This document shows positions 40,390-49,232 of a stretch of 64,000 nucleotides of DNA, piece by piece. Position 1 is the first letter of the stretch. Each line of letters starts with the position of its first letter. Under the pieces are notes generated by a model. That model searched no databases. It was not told the origin of the DNA and was given only the letters and a program-made list of their open reading frames with translations. Location: positions 87,535 to 151,534 of the forward strand of contig NZ_NNBP01000007.1 in NCBI RefSeq assembly GCF_002803155.1. Direction: 5' to 3'. This DNA comes from Streptomyces sp. CB02959. Lineage in GTDB: Bacteria > Actinomycetota > Actinomycetes > Streptomycetales > Streptomycetaceae. Made by a program: the position numbers and the translations under genes.

Positions 40390-41672
40390 CCACCGCTCCC
40401 ACGGACGACGTGGCGGTGCACCGCCGCCCGGCCGTCCCGCTGTCCCGCAACCGCGACTACAACGTCCTGTGGTCGAGCCAGCTGCTGTCCGAACTGGCCC
40501 TGGAGATGGCCGCGGTGGCCGTGCCGCTGCTGATCATCGCCCGGCACGGCTCCCCGGTGCAGCTCGGGCTGGCGTCCTCGGCGCTGGCCGCCGCGCACCT
40601 GGTCGCGGTGGTCCCGGCCGGGGTGCTCGCCGACCGCTGGGACCGCCGCCGGCTGATGCTGGGCTGCCAGCTGCTGCGGATGCTGGGGACGGCGAGCCTG
40701 GCCGGGGCGCTCCTGATGGGCCGGTACGCGTTCTGGCACATGCTGCTGGTCGTGGTGGCGGACGGTTTCCTCGGCTCGGTCTTCGACCCGGCCGAGCACG
40801 CCGCGCTGCCCCAGGTGGTGCCGCCCGGCCAGCTCTCCACGGCGGTGGCCCGCAACGCGGCCCGCCCCTATGTCGCCACCCTGGTCGGGCCGGCCGTCGC
40901 CGGTTTCCTGTTCGCGGCGCTGCCACCGGGACCGTTCCTGGCCAATGCGGTGATGTTCGCGCTGTCGTCGGCGGCACTGTGCTTCCTGCGACTGCCCCGC
41001 CGTCGGGCCGGCGGCGGGAAGGAGGGCGCGGGGGAGAGCGGCGACGGTCCGGCGGCCGGTGCGGACTTCGCGGCCGGGTTCCGCTGGGTGCTGGGACAGC
41101 CGGTGATCCGTACGACGATGGCCTGGATGCTGGTCACCAACCTGGTGTTCAGCGCGCTGCTGATCGTGCTGCTGGCGCTCTCCGGGGAGGACCGGGTCGG
41201 GCCGGGCGAGATGGGCCTGACGATGGCCTGCTTCGGTGTCGGCGGGGTGCTCGGCGGGCTCTTCGCCGCGCGGCTGCACGCCGCCGTCCGGCCGCCGGTG
41301 GTCCTCCTGGGCTTCGCCTGGACCGCGGCGGCGGCCACCGCCGTGATGGCGCTGGTGCCGGCCGGTCTGCCGCAAGGAGGGCTGCTCGGGGTCCTGGCCT
41401 TCCTGGCCCCGCTGGCCAACACCACGGTGTTGACGCATCAGTTGACGGTCACGCCGGACGCGCTGCGCGGCCGGATGAGCGGCGTTGCCGGGTTCTGCTC
41501 CGGGGGAGCGGGGGTCCTGGGCCCGGCGCTCGGCGGGGTGTTGACCGGGGTGGCCGGCGGGGGCGGCGCCGCCGTGCTGATCTGCGCCGGCTGTCTGTCG
41601 GCGGTCGCGCTCGCCGCGACCCTCAGCCCCACCCTGCGCCGGTTCCCCGCCCCGGTGCCGGCCGGGTCCTGA
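40386..41672 (+). CDS. mppL: MFS exporter
   Basis: A 428-residue major facilitator protein with about eleven or twelve hydrophobic segments. Seen: LSRNRDYNVLWSSQLLSELA at the N-terminus and GVLADRWDRRRLMLG, the loop 2-3 signature, both typical of the DHA3 (MefA-like) drug exporter group. A charged Gly-rich loop (RRRAGGGKEGAGESGDG) divides the two halves. The start overlaps the mppK stop, so it belongs to the J-A-B-K-L run. It probably exports the cyclic peptide, or acts in self-resistance, before extracytoplasmic mannosylation and acylation. Confidence 0.88.
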   Translation: MTTAPTDDVAVHRRPAVPLSRNRDYNVLWSSQLLSELALEMAAVAVPLLIIARHGSPVQLGLASSALAAAHLVAVVPAGVLADRWDRRRLMLGCQLLRMLGTASLAGALLMGRYAFWHMLLVVVADGFLGSVFDPAEHAALPQVVPPGQLSTAVARNAARPYVATLVGPAVAGFLFAALPPGPFLANAVMFALSSAALCFLRLPRRRAGGGKEGAGESGDGPAAGADFAAGFRWVLGQPVIRTTMAWMLVTNLVFSALLIVLLALSGEDRVGPGEMGLTMACFGVGGVLGGLFAARLHAAVRPPVVLLGFAWTAAAATAVMALVPAGLPQGGLLGVLAFLAPLANTTVLTHQLTVTPDALRGRMSGVAGFCSGGAGVLGPALGGVLTGVAGGGGAAVLICAGCLSAVALAATLSPTLRRFPAPVPAGS

Positions 41673-41744
41673 CGACCTGGGCCCTGCCGTCGACCGTCCG
41701 GAAGCCGCGCCGGGGCCGTCGCGCACGGCCGTTTACCGGCCAAC

Positions 41745-41770
41745 TTGACTCCACGGTAAAGAAGGTGGAA
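41745..41770 (+). promoter_or_regulatory. Shared cluster element, copy 3 (before mppM)
   Basis: TTGACT, GTAAAG at positions 12-17, then GGTGGAA. It is preceded by TTTACC at 41732, which is complementary to GGTAAA within the element. It lies about 140 bases before the mppM start. Confidence 0.55.
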
Positions 41771-41907
41771 CGCCCCTGGGGTTCCGACGATGCTCGGAGA
41801 TCACCTCATGAGATGCCCGCGCGACCTCGGTGCAGGGGCCCGGGCCGGTTCGTGGCACCCGCCCCGGCCGCCTCGGCGTGCGCCGCGCGGCCAGGCAAGG
41901 GCCCCGC

Positions 41908-43122
41908 ATGCAGACCACCCCGCACACGCCGAGCCAGGCACCGCCCTCGTCGGTGGACCCGCCACCCGGCAAGGCGCCGAACCCCAACCTGGGGTCCCTG
42001 ACCGGGATACGGTTCCTGGCGCTGTTACCCGTCTTCCTCACCCACGCGGCCTTCGAGGGGGTGTTCAGCGACGCGAAGCTGAGCTGGGGGTTCCTCGACG
42101 GGATGGGGAGCATCGGCTACACGTCGGTGTCGTTCTTCTTCGTGCTGAGCGGTTTCGTGATCACGTGGTCGTTCCGGCCCACGGACACCGCGCGGAAGTT
42201 CTGGCGCCGGCGCCTCTTCCGGGTCTTCCCCAACCACCTCGTGGCCTATGTGTTCACGGTCGTGCTGATGCTCGCCGCGGGCTCCGCCTTCGACGCGTCG
42301 GGCATGGTCGCCCAGCTGTTCCTGTTGCAGGCGTGGGTACCCGATCCGCTGTTCATCGACACCGGGAACACCGTCACCTGGTCGCTCGGCGCGGACGTCG
42401 CGTTCTACGCGCTCTTCCCGCTGCTGCTGGCGGCGGTGCAGAAGATCAGGCCGAGCCGCCTGTGGTACTGGGCCGGTGCGCTGGTGCTCGTGGTGATCGC
42501 GCTGCCGACCCTCGCGCTGACCGTGCTGCCGGACAGCCCGGCGATGTCGGTGGGCGGAGTCTCCCGCAGCCAGTACTGGTTCACCTACTTCTTCCCGCTC
42601 TCCCGCGCCGTGGAGTGTGTGATCGGCATGGTGTTCGCGCGGATCGTGCTCAGCGGGAGGTGGATCCGCCTGCCGGTGACGGCCGCCGCGGCCCTGGTGG
42701 TCGTCGGGTACGTGACCGCCCAGCAACTGCCCTTCCTCTACCGGCCCAGCGCGGTGCCGGTGGTGCCGCTGGCGCTGCTGACCGCCTCGCTGGCGGTGGC
42801 GGACGCCGAGGGCCGCGGCACCTTCCTCGGCGGCCGGCGCATGGTGTGGCTCGGTGAACTCTCCTTCGCCTTCTACCTGGTGCACCAGCCGATCCTGGCG
42901 TACGGGCACGTGCTGATCAGTCCGCGGGACGCCGGGGGCGAGGTGGTGCCGCGCACCTGGGACGCCCCGGCCGGGATCACGCTGATCGTCGTGGCGTTCG
43001 CGGTGTCGATGGCGCTGGCCTGGCTGATGCACAACGGGGTCGAGAAGCCGGCGATGCGCCGCTGGTCCCGCCCCCGGCGCCGCGCTGCTCCGCCGGGGCC
43101 CGCCGGGGCCGCGGCGGCATAG
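41908..43122 (+). CDS. mppM: Membrane acyltransferase (acyltransferase 3 family)
   Basis: A 404-residue protein with about ten membrane helices of the Acyl_transf_3/OafA family. Seen: SLTGIRFLALLPVFLTHAAF, carrying the conserved R-x(10)-H pair near the first helix (the catalytic His region), VSFFFVLSGFVITWS, and FWRRRLFRVFPNHLVAY. The second half ends with ELSFAFYLVHQPIL, the usual last-helix signature. It should transfer an acyl group, isovaleryl in mannopeptimycins, to a mannose hydroxyl outside the cell. The start at ATG 41908 was chosen by comparison with mppN. A TTA codon occurs at 42025-42027, so translation may depend on the bldA tRNA. Confidence 0.87.
   Translation: MQTTPHTPSQAPPSSVDPPPGKAPNPNLGSLTGIRFLALLPVFLTHAAFEGVFSDAKLSWGFLDGMGSIGYTSVSFFFVLSGFVITWSFRPTDTARKFWRRRLFRVFPNHLVAYVFTVVLMLAAGSAFDASGMVAQLFLLQAWVPDPLFIDTGNTVTWSLGADVAFYALFPLLLAAVQKIRPSRLWYWAGALVLVVIALPTLALTVLPDSPAMSVGGVSRSQYWFTYFFPLSRAVECVIGMVFARIVLSGRWIRLPVTAAAALVVVGYVTAQQLPFLYRPSAVPVVPLALLTASLAVADAEGRGTFLGGRRMVWLGELSFAFYLVHQPILAYGHVLISPRDAGGEVVPRTWDAPAGITLIVVAFAVSMALAWLMHNGVEKPAMRRWSRPRRRAAPPGPAGAAAA
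42034..42248 (+). repeat. Tract nearly identical to 43504-43718 in mppN
   Basis: 213 of 215 bases match, including 169 consecutive identical bases (42080-42248). The paralogues outside this tract are clearly more diverged. It covers the first two membrane helices and the Arg-rich loop. Confidence 0.9.
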
Positions 43123-43180
43123 CCGAGAGCGCCCGCGAAGTCACCGCGGGCAACGTCGACTCCGTGCGAGGCGCCGCAAT

Positions 43181-43206
43181 TTAGCTACCAAGTGAAAGAC
43201 ATGGAG
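43181..43206 (+). promoter_or_regulatory. Shared cluster element, copy 4 (before mppN)
   Basis: TTAGCT, GTGAAA at positions 12-17, then CATGGAG. It is preceded by CAAT, as in copy 5. It lies in the 273-base mppM-mppN gap, 190 bases before the mppN start. Confidence 0.65.
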
Positions 43207-43395
43207 CGGGCGTCTGATCCTGGCCAAACTTCGGCTCAACGGGGGAGTGAGGCAGACCACTGCCAGAGGTCGGCATGCGCCGCGGAGGTCCGGTGCCGGC
43301 GACCGCACCCGGGTCATTCAACAGCAGACGGTGGTGCGGCCGCCGCGGGCACGCGACATCCGCACCGTCTGTCGCCCGTCCGGCGAGAGGTCCGC

Positions 43396-44604
43396 ATGCA
43401 GACGAGTTCCGAGCCAAGTACCCAGCCGAGTACCGGGGCGGCGCAGTCCAGACCGAACCTCAGGTCGCTGACCGGTCTGCGCTTCCTGGCCACGCTGCCG
43501 GTGTTCCTCACCCACGCGGCTTTCGAGGGGGTGTTCAGCGACGCGAAGTTGAGCTGGGGGTTCCTCGACGGGATGGGGAGCATCGGCTACACGTCGGTGT
43601 CGTTCTTCTTCGTGCTGAGCGGTTTCGTGATCACGTGGTCGTTCCGGCCCACGGACACCGCGCGGAAGTTCTGGCGCCGGCGCCTCTTCCGGGTCTTCCC
43701 CAACCACCTCGTGGCCTACACGTTCGCCATGGTGCTGATCGTCTCGGTCGGGCTGAGCGTCGAGCTGCTGCCGTCGATCACCCAGGTCTTCCTCGTGCAG
43801 TCCTGGGTGGACGACCCGGCGTTCACCGACACCGGCAACAGCGTGAGTTGGTCGCTGGCGGTGGACGTGCTGTTCTACGCGCTCTTCCCGGCACTGCTGG
43901 TGCTGGTGAACAAGATCAAGCCAGGCCGGCTGTGGCTCTGGGCGGCCGGTGCGGTCCTCTGCGTGGTCGCGGTCCCGACGATCGCGCTGACCGCGCTGCC
44001 GGACACCCCGAAGATGCCGCTCGGCGGGGTCTCGGTCACCCAGTACTGGTTCACCTACTTCTTCCCGGCCTTCCGGATGCTGGAGTGCGTGCTCGGCATG
44101 CTGATGGCGCGGATCGTGCTCACCGGCAAGTGGATACGCCTGCCGGTGCTGCCGGCCGCGCTGCTGCTGGTGGTCGCGTACTGGATCGGCCAGCATCTGC
44201 CCTACCTCTTCCGGCTGAGCGCGATGACGGTGGTGCCGGTGGCACTGCTGACCGCCGCGCTGGCGGCGGCGGACTCCGGAGGCCGCGGCACCTTCCTGGG
44301 CAGCAAGGCCATGGTCTGGCTCGGCGATCTCTCCTTCGCCTTCTACCTGCTGCACAACCTGGTGCTCAAGTACGGCCACCTCCTGCTCGGCAGCTCCGAG
44401 CAGGACGGCGAACTGGTGGGCCGTACGTGGGGCACGCCCCTGGGGATCACACTGATCGCCGCCGCCTTCGCGGTGTCCCTGCTGCTCGCCTGGCTGCTGC
44501 ACAACGGCGTGGAGAAGCCGGTGATGCGCCGCTGGTCCCGGGCCAGGACGACTCCTGTGAAGGGTGTGACCGGTGGGTTCCATGTCAAGGACGGGGCAAT
44601 TTAG
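43396..44604 (+). CDS. mppN: Membrane acyltransferase (acyltransferase 3 family), paralogue
   Basis: A 402-residue paralogue of MppM with the same motif order: SLTGLRFLATLPVFLTHAAF, VSFFFVLSGFVITWS, FWRRRLFRVFPNHLVAY, and DLSFAFYLLHNLVL near the end. GAGAGG lies 5 bases before the ATG at 43396. Two acyltransferases could acylate different mannose hydroxyls, explaining the positional isomers of isovaleryl mannopeptimycins (inference from known chemistry). The stop codon lies inside copy 5 of the shared element. Confidence 0.87.
   Translation: MQTSSEPSTQPSTGAAQSRPNLRSLTGLRFLATLPVFLTHAAFEGVFSDAKLSWGFLDGMGSIGYTSVSFFFVLSGFVITWSFRPTDTARKFWRRRLFRVFPNHLVAYTFAMVLIVSVGLSVELLPSITQVFLVQSWVDDPAFTDTGNSVSWSLAVDVLFYALFPALLVLVNKIKPGRLWLWAAGAVLCVVAVPTIALTALPDTPKMPLGGVSVTQYWFTYFFPAFRMLECVLGMLMARIVLTGKWIRLPVLPAALLLVVAYWIGQHLPYLFRLSAMTVVPVALLTAALAAADSGGRGTFLGSKAMVWLGDLSFAFYLLHNLVLKYGHLLLGSSEQDGELVGRTWGTPLGITLIAAAFAVSLLLAWLLHNGVEKPVMRRWSRARTTPVKGVTGGFHVKDGAI
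43504..43718 (+). repeat. Tract nearly identical to 42034-42248 in mppM
   Basis: Second copy of the paralogue tract, offset by exactly 1470 bases, with two mismatches (at 43521 and 43549). Confidence 0.9.
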
Positions 44605-44626
44605 CTAACGAGTAAATGTCATGGAA
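44601..44626 (+). promoter_or_regulatory. Shared cluster element, copy 5 (before mppO)
   Basis: TTAGCT, GTAAAT at positions 12-17, then CATGGAA, preceded by CAAT. It overlaps the mppN stop codon and lies about 90 bases before the mppO start. It is the closest match to copy 4. Confidence 0.65.
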
Positions 44627-44716
44627 CATTCGCTCGAAAAGGTAAAAGATTTCCACTGACCGGCCGTTCGGTACCGGATTCAACCCGTCCGGTGCCCTAT
44701 CTGGGGGGACGTGCAC

Positions 44717-45742
44717 GTGCTCACGCACCATCTGCAGGATGACGACGTCGCAGCGATCGGCGCTGCGGCCGACGAACTCAGCCGGCGCTACGACACCGTG
44801 GAGTCCGCGGAGTTCCAGGCCGAGAGCCGCCTCCACGCGGACGAGCTGCCGCGGCGGCTGCGCCAGGCGCTGCACACGTACCGCAGCACCGAGAAGTCCG
44901 GCATCCTCGTCGTCACCGGACTGCCCGTGGACGACGCCGCGCTGGGACCGACACCGGCCGAACGCCGGCACAAGCCGGTGCCGTCCTCCTCCCTCCGCCA
45001 GGACATCGCCTTCTACCTGATCGCCAATCTGCTCGGCGAGCCCATCGGATGGGCCACCCAGCAGGACGGCCTGATCATGCACGACATCTACCCCCTCCAG
45101 GGCTTCGAGCACGAACAGATCGGCTGGGGCAGCGAGGAGACCCTCACCTGGCACACCGAGGACGCCTTCCACCCGCTGCGCACCGACTACCTCGGCCTGA
45201 TGTGCCTGCGCAATCCGGACGGCGTCGAGACCACCGCCTGCGACATCGCCGACGTCCGGCTCGACGCCGCGACCCGGGAGATCCTCGCGCAGGAACGCTT
45301 CCGGATCCTGCCGGACGACGCGCACCGCATCTCCGGGCGGGCACCGGCGGACGCCGGCCCGCGGGAGACCGCCCTCCGCACGAGCAGCCGGCAGCGCGTC
45401 GACGCCGCCCTGGAGTCGCCCGACCCGGTCGCCGTGCTCTTCGGCGACCCCGACGACCCCTACCTGCGGATCGACCCGCACTACATGCAGGGCGTCCAGG
45501 GCGCGGCCGAACAGCAGGCGCTGGACACCATCGGCGCCGCGATCGACGACGCCATGTCCGGTGTCGTGCTCACCCCCGGTGACATCGTCTTCATCGACAA
45601 CTACCGCGTCGTCCACGGACGCAAGCCGTTCCGCGCCCGCTTCGACGGCACGGACCGCTGGCTGCGCCGCCTCAACGTCGCCCGCGACCTGCGCACGTCG
45701 CGAGGGGCGCGGCTGGCCGCGCACACCCGCGTCATCTACTGA
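44717..45742 (+). CDS. mppO: Non-haem iron/2-oxoglutarate enduracididine beta-hydroxylase
   Basis: A 341-residue clavaminate synthase-like oxygenase related to VioC and AsnO. The HxE metal motif is WHTED (His146, Glu148); the distal His is in VVHGRKPF (about 300), and the 2-oxoglutarate-binding Arg is in DRWLRRLN. HYMQGVQG and DNYRVVHG fit the MppO sequence I recall. It hydroxylates the beta carbon of free L-enduracididine. I chose GTG 44717 because the GGGGGG site lies 8 bases before it; GTG 44711 would be too close. The hydroxylase is probably expressed from the promoter region marked by copy 5, and a hairpin follows. Confidence 0.93.
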   Translation: MLTHHLQDDDVAAIGAAADELSRRYDTVESAEFQAESRLHADELPRRLRQALHTYRSTEKSGILVVTGLPVDDAALGPTPAERRHKPVPSSSLRQDIAFYLIANLLGEPIGWATQQDGLIMHDIYPLQGFEHEQIGWGSEETLTWHTEDAFHPLRTDYLGLMCLRNPDGVETTACDIADVRLDAATREILAQERFRILPDDAHRISGRAPADAGPRETALRTSSRQRVDAALESPDPVAVLFGDPDDPYLRIDPHYMQGVQGAAEQQALDTIGAAIDDAMSGVVLTPGDIVFIDNYRVVHGRKPFRARFDGTDRWLRRLNVARDLRTSRGARLAAHTRVIY

Positions 45743-45744
45743 GC

Positions 45745-45779
45745 CGCCACCGCTGCCGCGGTACGGCCGCGCGGTGGCG
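45745..45779 (+). terminator. Hairpin terminator after mppO
   Basis: CGCCACCGC pairs with GCGGTGGCG around a 17-base GC-rich loop, starting 2 bases after the mppO stop. It may attenuate rather than fully end transcription, since mppP lies only 180 bases downstream. Confidence 0.6.
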
Positions 45780-45922
45780 CCGGCTGACCTCCGGCCGCCG
45801 CCACCCGCATCACATCGCGTCGTGCGCACGGCATCGCCCGGGAGGGCTCCCGCCCGGCGACGGCCGCCGCCGACCCCGTCATCCCGCAACCGGGAACACC
45901 CACGTCTATGCGAGGTACACCT

Positions 45923-47083
45923 GTGTCCGGAATGCAGCAAGCACACGCCGCTCGGGGGAACTCCGAAGGTGCTACCGGAAACCTCACCCAACTGGAATTC
46001 CTGGCGCTGAACAGCGAGTTCAACCTCGCCGACGGCCACGCCCGGCAGTCGCTCACGGCCGGCCAGAACCAGATCGTCGCCGAGCTGCCGCTGCTCTTCG
46101 CCGAGGGCGAGAAGCGCCCCGTCGAGGAGCTGGAACGCGAGGCGCACGCCGCCTTCTTCACCGCGCTCGGCCAGCACAGCTACCCCACCGCCCCCGGCCG
46201 GGTGCTCAGCTGCTACTCCTCGTCGGTGGCCATGGAGATCCTCTCCCGCGCGCTGGCCGAGACCACCGAATCGGTGGCCCTGGTCCACCCGACCTTCGAC
46301 AACATCGCCGACCTGCTGCGCGGCAACGGCCTGAAGCTGGTGCCGCTGGCCGAGGACCCGCTGCACGGCGACGACCTCCACACCGACCTGCTCGCCTCCG
46401 TGGGTTGCGTCTTCGTCACCACCCCGAACAACCCCACCGGCCGGGTCGTCTCCAAGGAGCGGCTCACCCGGCTCGCCGAGCAGTGCGCCGCCCACGGCGT
46501 GGTCCTCGCGCTGGACACCTCCTTCCGCGGCTTCGACACCCGGGCCCACTACGACCACTACGAGGTGCTCCAGGCCAGCGGCGTGCGCTGGGTGGTCATC
46601 GAGGACACCGGCAAGCTCTGGCCGACCCTGGACCTGAAGGTCGGCATGCTGGTCCACTCCGAGAACCTCGCGCTGCCCGTGGAGAAGATCTACTCCGACA
46701 TCCTGCTCGGCGTCTCCCCGCTGATCCTCGCCATGGTCCGGCGCTTCTCCGAGGACGCGGCCAACGGCGGCCTCGCCGACCTGCACCGCTTCATCGCGAG
46801 CCATCGCGCCATGGTGCGCGAGGAGTTGGCCGGCCTGCCCGGCGTCACCGTCCCGGACCCCGACAGCCGCGCCAGCGTCGAGCGGATCGGCATCGAGGAC
46901 CTCACGGGCACACAGGTATGGGAACGCCTGCGGGCGCACAACGTCTACGCCCTGCCGTGCCGCGCGTTCCACTGGGCCGACCCGACCCAGGGCGACCACA
47001 CCCTGCGGCTCGCCCTGGCCCGGGCGACGGACCCGCTGACCCAGTCCGTGCGCGCGCTGCGCCACGTCCTGCAACAGCGTTGA
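45923..47083 (+). CDS. mppP: PLP-dependent L-arginine oxidase/hydroxylase
   Basis: A 386-residue fold-type I PLP enzyme. It shares with MppP the blocks ALNSEFNLADGHARQSL, GRVLSCYSSSVAMEIL, LVHPTFDNIADLLRGNGL, VTTPNNPTGRV, ALDTSFRGFD and IEDTGKLWPTLDLK. The last contains the PLP lysine (Lys231). MppP uses oxygen and PLP to oxidise L-arginine to 4-hydroxy-2-oxo-5-guanidinovalerate, the first step to enduracididine. The GTG at 45923 has GAGG 7 bases upstream; an ATG five codons earlier has no such site. The gene is the first of the tight P-Q-R run. Confidence 0.93.
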   Translation: MSGMQQAHAARGNSEGATGNLTQLEFLALNSEFNLADGHARQSLTAGQNQIVAELPLLFAEGEKRPVEELEREAHAAFFTALGQHSYPTAPGRVLSCYSSSVAMEILSRALAETTESVALVHPTFDNIADLLRGNGLKLVPLAEDPLHGDDLHTDLLASVGCVFVTTPNNPTGRVVSKERLTRLAEQCAAHGVVLALDTSFRGFDTRAHYDHYEVLQASGVRWVVIEDTGKLWPTLDLKVGMLVHSENLALPVEKIYSDILLGVSPLILAMVRRFSEDAANGGLADLHRFIASHRAMVREELAGLPGVTVPDPDSRASVERIGIEDLTGTQVWERLRAHNVYALPCRAFHWADPTQGDHTLRLALARATDPLTQSVRALRHVLQQR

Positions 47084-47085
47084 CG

Positions 47086-48330
47086 GTGCATCCCGCCGCG
47101 GCCGTGCCGCCGCCCGACCCGGCGCCTGCGCTGTCGCACGCCCGACGGTGGCGGACCGGCGTCGTGCAGGAGGCCGCCCCGGACGGCGTAGTCGATCTGG
47201 GGCCCGGCTACATCGAGCCCGCGCTGCTGCCGGTGTCCCTCCTCCGGGACGCGTACGCGCAGGCGCTGGCGGAGTACGGCGCGGCGGCGCTGGGCTACGG
47301 CCACAATCCGGGCGCGGAGCCGCTGCGCGCCCTGCTGGCCGCCCGCGCCGCCGCGGCGGACGACCGGCCCTGCGCCCCCGAACAGGTCGTGCTGACGTCC
47401 GGCACCTCCCAGGCCCTGTACCTGCTCGCGACGTCCCTGGCGGCCCCCGGCGACACGGTGCTGACCGAGCAGCTCAGTTACGACCTGGGCCGGCAGATCT
47501 TCCGGGACTGCGCACTGCGGGTCGACCCGGTCGCCACGGACGAGTCGGGGATGGTGCCCGAGGCGCTGGACCGGGCCCTGGCACAGGCGGCGTCCGCGGG
47601 CACGCGAACGGCCTTCGTCTACCTCACCCCCACCCACCACAACCCCACGGGCCGCACCATGCCGCCGGAGCGCCGCCGCCGGCTGCTGTCGGTGGCCGCC
47701 CGCCACGACGTACTGATCGTGGAGGACGACGCCTACGCGGAACTGCCGCTGACCGACGACCACACCCCGCCGCCGTCGCTGGCCGCCCTGGCCGGCTACC
47801 GCGGTGTGGTGCGGCTGTGCAGCTTCTCCAAGACCCTCGGCCCGGGGCTCCGCCTGGGCTGGCTGCTCGCGGACCGGGCAGTGGCCGACCGGCTGGTGTC
47901 GCACGGCCTGTTCGCCAGCGGCGGCTCCTTGAACCACACCACCTCCCTCGCCGTGGGTACCCTGCTGGCAAGCGGCGCCTACGACCGTCATCTGGCCTCG
48001 TTCCGGGGGCAGTTGAGGGACCGCAGGGATGCCCTCGTGGGCGCCCTGCGCGAAGCGGCGGGGGAGCGGCCGGAATTCCGGGTGCCCCAGGGAGGCTTCT
48101 TCCTGTGGCTGCGTTTCGGGCCCGGATCGGACGAGTCCGCGTTGCTCGCCGGCGCAGCCCGGGCCGGCGTCGGCGTCGCCGCCGGCTCGCGCTTCGGCAC
48201 CACGCAGGAGGGCGCCGTCCGACTGGCGTTCAGCTACCACCCGCCCGCTGTGCTGAAACAGGCCGCACAGCGCCTGACCACCGCATGGGCCGGCAGCATG
48301 CCGCGGCCCCGGATCGGAGTGCGATCGTGA
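47086..48330 (+). CDS. mppQ: PLP-dependent aminotransferase
   Basis: A 414-residue class I/II aminotransferase. Seen: GYGHNPGAEPLRALLA, TSGTSQALYLLA, LTPTHHNPTGRTM, VEDDAYAELPL, and the PLP lysine in CSFSKTLGPGLRLGW. It lacks the winged-helix domain of MocR regulators, so it is purely enzymatic. In the enduracididine pathway it converts the cyclised 2-oxo acid to L-enduracididine. It starts at GTG 47086, two bases after the mppP stop. No clear ribosome-binding site is seen, so it is probably coupled. Its stop overlaps mppR (GTGA). Confidence 0.9.
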   Translation: MHPAAAVPPPDPAPALSHARRWRTGVVQEAAPDGVVDLGPGYIEPALLPVSLLRDAYAQALAEYGAAALGYGHNPGAEPLRALLAARAAAADDRPCAPEQVVLTSGTSQALYLLATSLAAPGDTVLTEQLSYDLGRQIFRDCALRVDPVATDESGMVPEALDRALAQAASAGTRTAFVYLTPTHHNPTGRTMPPERRRRLLSVAARHDVLIVEDDAYAELPLTDDHTPPPSLAALAGYRGVVRLCSFSKTLGPGLRLGWLLADRAVADRLVSHGLFASGGSLNHTTSLAVGTLLASGAYDRHLASFRGQLRDRRDALVGALREAAGERPEFRVPQGGFFLWLRFGPGSDESALLAGAARAGVGVAAGSRFGTTQEGAVRLAFSYHPPAVLKQAAQRLTTAWAGSMPRPRIGVRS

Positions 48331-49232
48331 CGACCGGCATCGGCACCAACGGCAGGCCCACGGCGGCCGGTTCGGGCAACGGCGGTCCCGTCGGCTACAG
48401 CCTGCCGCTCTCGCCGACCGGCGAGTCGGCGATGCTCACCCCCCCGCCGTGGCACTTCTCCGGCGAGGTCGTCATGGTCGAGTACCGCGTCGATCCGGAC
48501 GCCGCGCGGCGCTTCCTGCCGCCGGGGCTGGAACCGGGCGCCGACCCGGGCGCCGCGGCGGCGGTGTTCGCGACCTGGCAGTGGTGCTCGCAGGACGGGG
48601 CGGAGCTGGCCGAACCCGGCCGGTGCCAGTTCGGGGAGTTCCTGATCCTGCTCGGCTGCGAGTTCGAGGGCCGCCCCATGGCCCGCTGCCCGTACGCGTG
48701 GGTGGACCAGGCCGTGCCGATGATGCGCGGCTGGGTGCAGGGCATGCCCAAGCAGTTCGGCGTGATCCACCAGAGCCGGCCGGTCACGGTCGGCCGGGCG
48801 GGCTCGCGGCTGGCGCCCGGCGGGCGGTTCGACGGCGCGCTCTCCGTCCACGGACGGCGGGTCGTCGAGGCCACGGTCACCGTGGAACGGCAGACCGACC
48901 GGCGGCCGGTGTTGCACGACGTCCCCCTGGCCCACACCCTGATGTTCCCGGAGTGGGTCCCCACAGCCGCCGGGCCGCGGGCGCGGCTGGTCGCCTCCGA
49001 GGTCGGCGACGTCGAGTTCTCCCCGATCTGGACCGGATCGGGCGACCTCGCGTTCTTCGACGGTCCGGGAGGTGACTTCGAGACGCTCACACCATTGGAG
49101 GTAGGGAACGGCCACGTGTTCTCGTACGGAGAGACCCTGCACGGCGGCCGGCTGCTCGACGACTACTCACGTGCGAACGACAGCAGTGATGACAACGGGG
49201 GAGCAAGTGCTGAGGATCCACTTCACAGTTGA
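48327..49232 (+). CDS. mppR: Acetoacetate decarboxylase-like dehydratase/cyclase
   Basis: A 301-residue protein of the acetoacetate decarboxylase superfamily. The Schiff-base lysine lies in GMPKQFGVIH (Lys142 with this start); the pocket stretches GEFLILLGCEF and PYAWVDQAVPMMRGW are conserved. MppR does not decarboxylate: it dehydrates and cyclises 4-hydroxy-2-oxo-5-guanidinovalerate to 2-ketoenduracididine. The N-terminal 35 residues (Gly/Thr-rich) are probably disordered. The last 26 bases overlap the start of the regulator gene. Confidence 0.93.
   Translation: MTTGIGTNGRPTAAGSGNGGPVGYSLPLSPTGESAMLTPPPWHFSGEVVMVEYRVDPDAARRFLPPGLEPGADPGAAAAVFATWQWCSQDGAELAEPGRCQFGEFLILLGCEFEGRPMARCPYAWVDQAVPMMRGWVQGMPKQFGVIHQSRPVTVGRAGSRLAPGGRFDGALSVHGRRVVEATVTVERQTDRRPVLHDVPLAHTLMFPEWVPTAAGPRARLVASEVGDVEFSPIWTGSGDLAFFDGPGGDFETLTPLEVGNGHVFSYGETLHGGRLLDDYSRANDSSDDNGGASAEDPLHS

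Noticed and set aside
41745..41770. Reading the shared element as a sigma70 -35/-10 pair (TTGACT and GTAAAG)
   Set aside because: The boxes are only about 5 bases apart and three copies have TTAGCT; it fits an operator or special promoter better than a housekeeping promoter.
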